From positions 1 through 8,926 of the forward strand of contig CAIPBN010000765.1 in NCBI GenBank assembly GCA_903863315.1: 8,926 nt of DNA. The letters are read 5' to 3'. The DNA is from an uncultured Verrucomicrobiota bacterium. GTDB lineage: Bacteria > Verrucomicrobiota > Verrucomicrobiia > Limisphaerales > SXTU01. A program made the position numbers and the translations under genes. Of the stretch, positions 1 through 6,219 are shown piece after piece; position 1 is the stretch's first letter; every line of letters starts with the position of its first letter. The notes under the pieces were generated by a model. That model made no database searches. It saw only the letters and a program-made list of their open reading frames with translations, and was not told the origin of the DNA.

Positions 1-752
1 GCGTGAACCATCGCGCAGTAGGTGCGGCGCTGCTTGTTCTCGATGTGCTCGTAGAGCCTCAAGTGCTCCGGCAGCGCCTGCAACGGCGTGTGCGGCGCGT
101 TGAACGGCATGTAGAGAAAGAGCGGCTTGGCGGAATCCTGCTTTGCAATGAGCCGCACGGCCTCGTTCCCGTTGAGCACGGTCGTGTAACCCTCGTCCCG
201 GTTCACCTGGTCGTCGCGATGCCAGTCAAACCCGCCGTCGCGCTCGTGAGTGAAGTAATCCAGCGCGCCATTGTAGTGGCCATATTGATGTGTGAACCCA
301 CGCCGCGTGGGCAGATACTCCGGCGCGAAGTGTCCCAAGTGCCACTTGCCAATAATCGCGGTGGTGTAGCCCGCCGACTGCAAACCCTGCGCCAGCGTCC
401 GCTCGTCCAAGGGCAGCCCGTAGTTCGCCCACGGCCGCACCACGCCCACCTGCAAGCCATGCCGCATCGGATAGCGCCCTGTCATCAAAGCCGCGCGCGT
501 CGGCGAGCAAACTGGCTGCACGTAGAAGGCTTCGAGCTTCGCCCCCGACGCCGCGAGCCGGTCGATGTTCGGCGTCTTGATCTCGCCGCCGTGGTAACTC
601 ACGTCCGTATAGCCGAGGTCATCAATCAGGAAGAAGACAATGTTCGGTCGAGGCGCAGTTGCGGCAGGGCAGGGGACCGACGCGAACCACGTCAAGGCTA
701 GCAGCCCGCAGGCGAGGATGGGACGAAACGAGCGCGTGGCAGACCATTGCAT
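1..752 (-). CDS. Arylsulfatase B-like sulfatase, exported (C-terminus cut by window edge)
   Basis: Hydrolyses a sulfate ester using a formylglycine residue, probably in the periplasm or outside the cell. The 250 visible residues begin with a signal peptide (hydrophobic core about 11-26, likely cleavage near Ala30-Ala31), followed by the sulfatase fold. Asp44-Asp45 in NIVFFLIDD are the expected calcium ligands. Cys82 in CSPTR (82-86) is the residue converted to formylglycine. GYTTAIIGKWHLG (128-140) is the second sulfatase signature with Lys136 and His138, and His221 in NAPHTP is also typical. The LDE, LPTRRGF and HERD segments resemble animal arylsulfatase B (GalNAc-4-sulfatase). Substrate is inferred from resemblance only. 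The ATG at 752 is in frame with these motifs; another ATG at 747 is not. The frame is open upstream into the preceding gene, but no alternative start lies in the 31-nt gap. The rest of the enzyme lies beyond position 1. It follows two glycosyltransferase genes on the same strand. Confidence 0.93.
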   Translation of the reverse strand, partial: MQWSATRSFRPILACGLLALTWFASVPCPAATAPRPNIVFFLIDDLGYTDVSYHGGEIKTPNIDRLAASGAKLEAFYVQPVCSPTRAALMTGRYPMRHGLQVGVVRPWANYGLPLDERTLAQGLQSAGYTTAIIGKWHLGHFAPEYLPTRRGFTHQYGHYNGALDYFTHERDGGFDWHRDDQVNRDEGYTTVLNGNEAVRLIAKQDSAKPLFLYMPFNAPHTPLQALPEHLRLYEHIENKQRRTYCAMVH

Positions 753-783
753 GGCCGGACAGACGCGGGAAGCAGCGTTTTGG

Positions 784-1551
784 CTACGGTCCGGGGCGTT
801 TGTCAGCGTGCATGGCGCGCAGCAGCCGGTATTTCAAGGCAACTTCCCGCGCGCAGAAGGCGGCGATGTGCCAGCCCTGCGGGCCGTCGAGGAAGCCGCG
901 CTTGAGCACATACCCACGGAACCAGCGGAAGGCCGCGTGCGTGAACGGCGCGAGCGGGCCGGCGGTCCTGCCCAGTTCGTGCTGCGTCTCGGCCCAGAGG
1001 CGCGCGTATTTCTCGCAGCGGCACCAGTGGTCCGCGCGGTCCTTGAAGGAATGGTGGTAGAGGTCGCTGCGCAGGCGCTCGATGGGGCCGGTGAGTTCGA
1101 GGCGTTCGTGGACCTTGCCGCCAGCGAAGCGCGCGCGGTCGCGCCGGAAGAGGCGCACGAGGCGGTCGGGATACCAGTCGCCGTGGCGAATCCAGCGGCC
1201 TTCGTAGAGCACACAACGGGGCATCGACCAGCCGCTGAGCGCGGTCGGCGGCTCGGTCTGTTTGAGGCGGCGGATGTCCTCGCGGAGTTCGGGGGAAAGC
1301 TCCTCGTCCGCGTCGAGGCTGAACACCCACTCGTGCGACGCCAGTGAAAGCACTTTGTTCTTCTGCCCCACGTAGCCAAGCCAGTCTTGGTGTGAGAAGC
1401 GCGCGCCAAACTCCTTCGCGATGCGTTCCGTGCCGTCCGTGCTGCCGGAGTCGAGGATGACGATTTCGTCAGCCAGGTCCGCGCAACTGCGGAGGCAGCG
1501 CGGGAGGTTGGACTCTTCGTTGAGTGTGATGAGGCAGAAGGAAATTTTCAT
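784..1551 (-). CDS. GT2 family glycosyltransferase, WaaE/KdtX-like
   Basis: Probably adds a sugar from an activated nucleotide donor to an envelope glycan such as the LPS inner core, working at the cytoplasmic face of the inner membrane. The 255 residues show a GT-A fold: SFCLITLNEE (4-13) at the nucleotide-binding start, LDSGSTDGT (33-41), QKN (63-65) and the metal-binding DAD (80-82) in FSLDADEELSP. GDWYPDRLVRLFRR (124-137), VHERL (147-151) and the C-terminal YVLKRGFLDG (214-223) are characteristic of the WaaE/KdtX-type beta-glucosyltransferase group. The length fits that group (about 250-260). The ATG at 1551 was chosen; a GTG directly before it at 1554 would add one residue. The gene begins 9 nt after the stop of the upstream GT4 gene, so translational coupling is likely. 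Exact donor and acceptor cannot be read from sequence. Confidence 0.9.
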   Translation of the reverse strand: MKISFCLITLNEESNLPRCLRSCADLADEIVILDSGSTDGTERIAKEFGARFSHQDWLGYVGQKNKVLSLASHEWVFSLDADEELSPELREDIRRLKQTEPPTALSGWSMPRCVLYEGRWIRHGDWYPDRLVRLFRRDRARFAGGKVHERLELTGPIERLRSDLYHHSFKDRADHWCRCEKYARLWAETQHELGRTAGPLAPFTHAAFRWFRGYVLKRGFLDGPQGWHIAAFCAREVALKYRLLRAMHADKRPGP

Positions 1552-1560
1552 CACGCAAGG

Positions 1561-2646
1561 TCAGCGCCGCTTCTCTTTCGCGGCCATTTCCAGCACGGCG
1601 AGCGTCTCCTCGACGTTGCGTTCCAGGCTCAATTCCTCCTTGGGCGGCATCTCCGCCTGGCCGCGCTGGCGAATCCAGAAGCGGATAGCCTCCGCCACGG
1701 CGTCGGTGTCGCGCGGGTCGGGGATGATCGTGCCGTTCTTGCCGGGGGTGATGATTTCGCTCGCGCCATTGAGCGCGCTGGTGACGACTGGCAAGTCCGA
1801 GGCGAGCGCTTCGGCCACGACATTGGAGGAAGGCTCGTAGATGGGCAGGAAGACCAGCAGGTCGGCGGCGGCGTAGGCGTGCTCCACGTCGGACATCGGT
1901 CCCGCGAAGATTACGCCGTCGGGCACGGCAAAGGGTGGCTTGCCCTTCCCAACGACCAGCAGCTTCACGCGCGGGGCCTTGAGCCGGTGAAAGGCGCTCA
2001 GCACGAAGCGCAGTCCTTTGCGTTCCCAGCCGGAGCCGACGAAGAGCAGCAGGGTGTCGTCGGGCTTGACGCCGAATCGCTCACGGGTGGCGCTCCGCCG
2101 GCCGTGGCTGTAGCGGTCGAGATCAATGCCGTTGCGCACGAGGTGGATGCGGGAGGCCGGAAACTGGAAGTGAGCGAGGATCTCGCGGCGCACCATGTCG
2201 GAGTTCACGATGATGTGCCGGGTGTTGGCCGGATCAAACGTGCGCGCCTCCAGCTCTATCATGTTCCGGTGAAACGCCCCGGTGAAAAGGAAGGGCCGCC
2301 GCCACCAGCTCGCAAACTGCCGGCGTCGCTGCAACCACACGCGATGCACGCCATCCCCCGCGCGATACACGTCCTGCCGGTGCGTGCGCTCCAGGCTGAA
2401 GACCACGTCGAAGGCGTGCTTCGTCAGTTCGGCAGCCACCGCGTCCGCAAAGTGAACCGGGCGTTGGGCGCGATCGCCGGCGGCGGACACCGCGTGAAAC
2501 TGCACCCCGCCCAACTGGCCTTCCCACGACTCGGCGAAGAGATGCGGTTCATGGCCGCCCTTCACCAGCGCTTGCAGGAGCCGCTGCAAATAAAGCTCCG
2601 CACCGCCGGTGGCGGAGAACTGCCGGCGGATCAGCGCAAGTCTCAT
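1561..2646 (-). CDS. GT4 family glycosyltransferase, WaaG-like
   Basis: A retaining GT-B glycosyltransferase resembling the LPS core glucosyltransferase WaaG (RfaG), which transfers glucose from UDP-glucose to an inner-core heptose. Over 361 residues it has a glycine-rich acceptor-side loop (SATGGAELYL, 11-20), the WaaG-like HLFAESWEG (35-43), an ERTHRQDVYRAGDGVHRVWL segment (86-105), the start of the donor domain at LLLFVGSGWERKG (199-211), and the GT4 signature E271-x7-E279 (EPSSNVVAE) that contacts the donor nucleotide and sugar. AAADLLVFLP (259-268) precedes it as expected. The ATG overlaps the TGA of the upstream methyltransferase by 4 nt (ATGA), a classic coupled arrangement, and the GT2 gene follows 9 nt after the stop. 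Donor and acceptor identity are inferences; this could act on another surface polysaccharide. Confidence 0.9.
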   Translation of the reverse strand: MRLALIRRQFSATGGAELYLQRLLQALVKGGHEPHLFAESWEGQLGGVQFHAVSAAGDRAQRPVHFADAVAAELTKHAFDVVFSLERTHRQDVYRAGDGVHRVWLQRRRQFASWWRRPFLFTGAFHRNMIELEARTFDPANTRHIIVNSDMVRREILAHFQFPASRIHLVRNGIDLDRYSHGRRSATRERFGVKPDDTLLLFVGSGWERKGLRFVLSAFHRLKAPRVKLLVVGKGKPPFAVPDGVIFAGPMSDVEHAYAAADLLVFLPIYEPSSNVVAEALASDLPVVTSALNGASEIITPGKNGTIIPDPRDTDAVAEAIRFWIRQRGQAEMPPKEELSLERNVEETLAVLEMAAKEKRR

Positions 2647-3320
2647 TTGGGCGTGCCGACAAACACCAGATCCAGCGCGAACAGCGCCCGCACGCGGAAC
2701 GGCAGCCAGGGGAAGACCGGGATGCCCGTGCTACCGCCGCCGAGCAGGTGGCCGGACACGGGGTGGATCTCTACCTCGCGGAACTGCGTCTCCAGTTCCT
2801 TGCGCAGGATGGCGAAAGAATACTGCCGCAGATGCGAGGGGTCGCTCTCGTATTGGCGGCCCATCAGGAAGCGCAGGCGGTTGCGCAGGCGGAACGAGTT
2901 GGGCACGGAGCCAAGCAGCCGACCGTTCAACTTGAGCACGCGGCGGATTTCGCCCAGCGCCTTCTGCGGGAAACGCACATGCTCCATCACCTCGGAGAAC
3001 ACGACGACGTCGAACGACTTGTCGGGGAAGGGCAGCGGCTCGTCGTCCACGTCCACCCAGTGGCCCTTGCAGCCGAGGCGCTCCTCGAAAAGCTTCAGCG
3101 CCGCGCGGTCAATGTCCACGCCCACTAGCTGGTTGCCGGTGACGAAGTGCTGGCTGAGGTTGCCCGCGCGGCAGCCCACTTCGAGCACGCTTTTGCCGGT
3201 GCCGACGAGCTGGATGAAGAGGTTCTTCCGGTCCTCGCCGCCGTAGAGGTAATCGTATTTGCCCCGGCTGTGGTGCGCCTCGTAGAACGCGGCGACCTGT
3301 TCCTTCTGCGTGTTTGCCAT
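2643..3320 (-). CDS. Class I SAM-dependent methyltransferase (Methyltransf_11 type)
   Basis: Transfers a methyl group from S-adenosylmethionine to an unknown acceptor. The 225 residues contain motif I VLEVGCRAGNLS (45-56) with Glu47, Gly49 and Gly53, the acidic end of strand 2 in VGVDID (66-71, Asp69), a WVDVDDEPLPFPDKSFD stretch (88-104) and motif IV/post-motif VVVFSEVMEHV (105-115), followed by LGEIRRVLKLNGRLLGSVPN (122-141). This is a complete Rossmann-type methyltransferase domain without signal peptide, so cytoplasmic. The start is well fixed: an in-frame TGA lies seven codons upstream (3339-3341) with no other ATG, GTG or TTG between. It is the first gene of the leftward run and overlaps the GT4 gene by 4 nt. 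Its neighbours suggest modification of a sugar or glycolipid during envelope glycan synthesis, but the acceptor is not shown by the sequence. Confidence 0.9.
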   Translation of the reverse strand: MANTQKEQVAAFYEAHHSRGKYDYLYGGEDRKNLFIQLVGTGKSVLEVGCRAGNLSQHFVTGNQLVGVDIDRAALKLFEERLGCKGHWVDVDDEPLPFPDKSFDVVVFSEVMEHVRFPQKALGEIRRVLKLNGRLLGSVPNSFRLRNRLRFLMGRQYESDPSHLRQYSFAILRKELETQFREVEIHPVSGHLLGGGSTGIPVFPWLPFRVRALFALDLVFVGTPK

Positions 3321-3327
3321 TTGCGCG

Positions 3328-3355
3328 ATGATTCGGTTTCAGAGGGCAATTTCAA
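3328..3355 (-). promoter_or_regulatory. Weak promoter-like element facing the methyltransferase
   Basis: On the minus strand, TTGAAA (3355-3350) and AATCAT (3333-3328) are separated by 16 nt and match the sigma-70 -35 and -10 consensus at 5 of 6 and 4 of 6 positions respectively. The -10-like hexamer ends only 7 nt before the methyltransferase ATG, so transcription from it would give a nearly leaderless message. This is consensus matching by eye only and could be chance. Confidence 0.25.
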
Positions 3356-3365
3356 GCCAAGCCTT

Positions 3366-3385
3366 GGCCAGCGCCGGCCAGCGCC
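3366..3385. repeat. Perfect 10-bp tandem repeat in the divergent intergenic region
   Basis: The decamer GGCCAGCGCC occurs twice head to tail (3366-3375 and 3376-3385) in the 187-bp region between the divergent methyltransferase and DUF1549 genes. It could be a regulator site or simple slippage in GC-rich DNA; the sequence alone does not decide. Confidence 0.6.
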
Positions 3386-3438
3386 GCCGGAGGTTGGTGA
3401 CGGCGTGCGCGATCGAGGCCGGAACCATTGCCGCTGGG

Positions 3439-3456
3439 GGCCGGCGTGGACCGGCC
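3439..3456. repeat. Perfect inverted repeat in the divergent intergenic region
   Basis: GGCCGG (3439-3444) and CCGGCC (3451-3456) form a perfect 6-bp inverted repeat around the 6-nt spacer CGTGGA, 51 nt before the DUF1549 start codon. It has the size and position of an operator or a small 5'-leader hairpin. No T-run follows, so it is not a standard intrinsic terminator. Function unproven. Confidence 0.5.
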
Positions 3457-3507
3457 GAGACACCTTGAATCCGCCTCTGGAGTGCGCGTCGAAGCAGCCG
3501 ACTTACA

Positions 3508-6216
3508 ATGGTTGCAACTACACTCCAACTGCCGGAGCCAGTGCTGGCCGTTTCGGACAGCTCAGCCGAGACAATCCGGACACATGTGCCTTGGATTTTT
3601 GGTCTGGCTTGGCTGCTGCTCACGGCCAGTCCACTGATGGCAGCCGACAAGGCGCAGTTGGTGGTTCAGCCAAGTGCGCTGAAACTGACCGGCCTGGACC
3701 CACAGCACGGTCTGCTGGTGACCCTCGTCGAGGCGGATGGCCGGCAGCGGGATGTGACTGCGCAGGCGCGCTTCAAGAGCCGGTCGTCCGCGCTGCTCGA
3801 CGTGGATGCGGAAGGCCAGTGCAAGGCCAAGGCCGTCGGCAGCGGGGTGGTGGAAGTTTCCTTCTCCGGGCTTTCCGCTCAGGTGGAGGTCACGGTGGAA
3901 GCGCAGACCGCCAAGGCTTTGCCTTCCTTTCAGGAAGAGGTCATTCCCTTGCTCACCCGCGCCGGCTGCAACATGGGCGCGTGCCACGGCAAGCTGGCCG
4001 GGCAAAATGGATTCAAGCTCTCGCTGCGTGGCTTTGCGCCGGAGGAGGACTTTGAACGGCTGACGCGAGAGGGGCGCGGACGGCGGGTGAACTTCGCCCA
4101 GCCCGATGACAGCTTGTTGCTGCAAAAGGCGATGGGCCGCGTGCCGCATGAAGGCGGGGCGCGCTTCGCGCCAGACTCCCGCGCGCATCAACTGTTCCGT
4201 GACTGGATGCACGCTGCCGCTCCCGGTCCCAAGCAAGACGAGCCGCGGGTGAGCCGGCTGGAAATCCTGCCCGGCAACCGCCTGCTCCGGCCCGGCGATC
4301 AACAGCGACTGCTAGTCCGCGCCCACTATCCTGATGGCCGGGTGCGCGACGTGACGTGGCTCTCGCAGATCTTCTCCAACGACGAGTCCACCGTCACCGT
4401 CACGCCCGAAGGCGTTGCGACCGCGCGGCGCGAGGGCGAGGCGTCGGTGCGCGTGCATTTCCAAGATCAGGTGGCGGTGATCCTGTTCAGCATCCCGTTC
4501 ACGAACCGCGTGCCGGCGGAGCAGTTCACGGCGCGCAACAACGCGGTGGATGACGCCGTGTTCAAAAAGCTCGCCGAACTGCGGGTGCCGCCCGCCGGGC
4601 TGTGTGATGACGCCACATTCTGCCGTCGCGTGCATCTGGACCTGACCGGCGCGCTGCCGTCGGCGGAAGTGGCGGCGAAGTTCGCGCGGGACGCAGACCC
4701 GGCCAAACGCGACCGGCTCATCGAAGAGCTGCTGCGCAGTCCACACTTCACGGACTACTGGACGTTGCAGCTCGCCGATTTGCTCCAGAACCGCAAGGAA
4801 CGCGACCACGACGTGCGTGGGGCCAAGGGCGTGCGCGCCTTCCACGGCTGGTTGCGGGAGCAGGTCGCCGCCAACCGACCTTGGGATCAAATCGCGCGCG
4901 CGGTGCTCACCGCCAAGGGCACGACGGGCGAGGCCCCGCCGGTGGGTTACTACGTTTATGTCGTGGGCGAGAAGCGGCAGACCGAGCAATCGGAAGTTGT
5001 GGACTCGGTGGCGCAGGCGTTTCTCGGCACGCGCATCGGTTGTGCGCGCTGCCACAACCATCCGCTGGAGCGCTACACGCAGGACGACTTCTACCACTTC
5101 GCCGCCTTCTTCTCGCGCCTGTCGCTCAACCGCGTCAGCCCCGAGGACGGTTACACCCGGCTGGAGGTCACGACCAATGCCGAACAGGAGCTACTCAAGC
5201 AAATCAAGCAGGCGGAGGAGCGGGTGGCCAAGGCGAAGGCCGAGGCAACGCAGTCTGGCTTGGAGGCGAAAGAAGCCGAGAAGCGGAGTCGCGAGCTTAA
5301 GAATCACGAGAAGCGCGTTGACGAGTTGCAGCAGCAACTGGCCAAGACGCGCGCCCGCCCCGCGCAGGTCATGCAACCGCGCACTCGGCAGATGATGGCG
5401 GCGCGCCCGCTCGACCGCCGCGAACTCAACGCTCCGGCCGCCACGGACCCGCGCGAGGTGCTGGCCGACTGGATGACTGCCCCCGCCAACGACTACTTCA
5501 GCGGTGCCATGGTGAACCGGGTCTGGAAACACTTCATGGGCGTCGGGCTGGTTGAACCGGTGGACGACCTGCGCGATAGCAACCCGCCGTCGAACCCGGA
5601 GTTGTGGGCATTGCTGAAGCGAGAGTTTGTCCGGGGCAGCTTCGACCTCCGGCAGCTCATGCGCCTCATCGTGAGTTCTCGCACGTATCAACTGGATTCG
5701 CAGACGCAGCCGGGCAACGCAAACGACCAGCGCTTCTATTCGCACTACTACGCGCGCCGCCTGCCCGCCGAGGTTTTCCTGGATGCGTTGGGCGATGCCA
5801 CTGGCGTGCCCGAGAGCTTCCCGGGCTATCCGGTGGGGCTGCGGGCGGTGCAGTTGCCGGAGCCGACGGTGAACTCCTATTTCCTCGGCCTCTTCGGGCG
5901 TTCTGAGCGCATCACCGCCTGTGCTTGTGAGCGGGATGGCGAAGTCACGCTGCCGCAGTTGCTTCACCTCAGCAACGGCGAGGAAATCACGACCAAGATC
6001 AAGGCCGCCAGCGGCACGCTCGCCGAACTGCTGAAGGACAGCGATGACCGGCGGGTGCTCGAAGAATTGTATCTGCGCGCCTTCTCGCGGCTGCCCTCTG
6101 CGGCGGAGCGGGAGAGTGTGAGCCGGTTGCGGTCGGCGGGCGAAACCCGCGAGGCCTTCTTCGCCGACTTGTTCTGGGCGCTGTTGAACACGAAGGAATT
6201 TGCCTTCAACCACTGA
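3508..6216 (+). CDS. Exported Ig-like / cytochrome-type / DUF1549-DUF1553 protein
   Basis: A large envelope protein of the planctomycete/verrucomicrobial cytochrome type; biochemical role unknown. Domains in order over 902 residues: signal peptide (hydrophobic 27-40, likely cleavage near Ala46-Asp47); Ig-like BIG2 domain about 50-132; cytochrome-like segment about 138-235 with C154-x4-C159-H160; second BIG2 domain about 248-331; DUF1549 about 340-550 ending in the canonical haem motif C512-A-R-C515-H516 followed by NHP; a charged coiled coil about 557-613 rich in Lys, Glu and Ala; and DUF1553 about 640-895, from DPREVLADW (647-655) to the LLNTKEFAFNH end. An in-frame TGA at 3466-3468 limits the start; ATG 3508 is the only ATG before the signal peptide, giving a long n-region, so GTG 3541 or GTG 3586 are alternatives. 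No lipobox cysteine is present. First gene of a three-gene operon: the DUF1501 gene starts 3 nt after its stop. Confidence 0.93.
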   Translation: MVATTLQLPEPVLAVSDSSAETIRTHVPWIFGLAWLLLTASPLMAADKAQLVVQPSALKLTGLDPQHGLLVTLVEADGRQRDVTAQARFKSRSSALLDVDAEGQCKAKAVGSGVVEVSFSGLSAQVEVTVEAQTAKALPSFQEEVIPLLTRAGCNMGACHGKLAGQNGFKLSLRGFAPEEDFERLTREGRGRRVNFAQPDDSLLLQKAMGRVPHEGGARFAPDSRAHQLFRDWMHAAAPGPKQDEPRVSRLEILPGNRLLRPGDQQRLLVRAHYPDGRVRDVTWLSQIFSNDESTVTVTPEGVATARREGEASVRVHFQDQVAVILFSIPFTNRVPAEQFTARNNAVDDAVFKKLAELRVPPAGLCDDATFCRRVHLDLTGALPSAEVAAKFARDADPAKRDRLIEELLRSPHFTDYWTLQLADLLQNRKERDHDVRGAKGVRAFHGWLREQVAANRPWDQIARAVLTAKGTTGEAPPVGYYVYVVGEKRQTEQSEVVDSVAQAFLGTRIGCARCHNHPLERYTQDDFYHFAAFFSRLSLNRVSPEDGYTRLEVTTNAEQELLKQIKQAEERVAKAKAEATQSGLEAKEAEKRSRELKNHEKRVDELQQQLAKTRARPAQVMQPRTRQMMAARPLDRRELNAPAATDPREVLADWMTAPANDYFSGAMVNRVWKHFMGVGLVEPVDDLRDSNPPSNPELWALLKREFVRGSFDLRQLMRLIVSSRTYQLDSQTQPGNANDQRFYSHYYARRLPAEVFLDALGDATGVPESFPGYPVGLRAVQLPEPTVNSYFLGLFGRSERITACACERDGEVTLPQLLHLSNGEEITTKIKAASGTLAELLKDSDDRRVLEELYLRAFSRLPSAAERESVSRLRSAGETREAFFADLFWALLNTKEFAFNH

Positions 6217-6219
6217 CTT

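Noticed and set aside
745..747. Alternative ATG for the sulfatase at 747
   Set aside because: It is in a different frame from the CSPTR and GKWHLG motifs; ATG 752 is in frame.
640..1347. Plus-strand open frame across the sulfatase/GT2 junction
   Set aside because: Antisense to two motif-bearing genes, with biased composition and no recognisable features.
1879..3246. Long plus-strand open frame (455 codons) opposite the GT4 and methyltransferase genes
   Set aside because: It is antisense to two genes with clear catalytic motifs; its translation is Arg/Pro/Gly/Ala-rich with no recognisable domain, as expected for a high-GC shadow frame.
3465..3509. Promoter for the plus-strand operon (TTGAAT at 3465-3470, or TACAAT at 3504-3509)
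   Set aside because: TTGAAT has no acceptable -10 at 16-18 nt (the best is GTCGAA), and TACAAT has no -35-like hexamer upstream and overlaps the proposed start codon. Neither is reported as a promoter.
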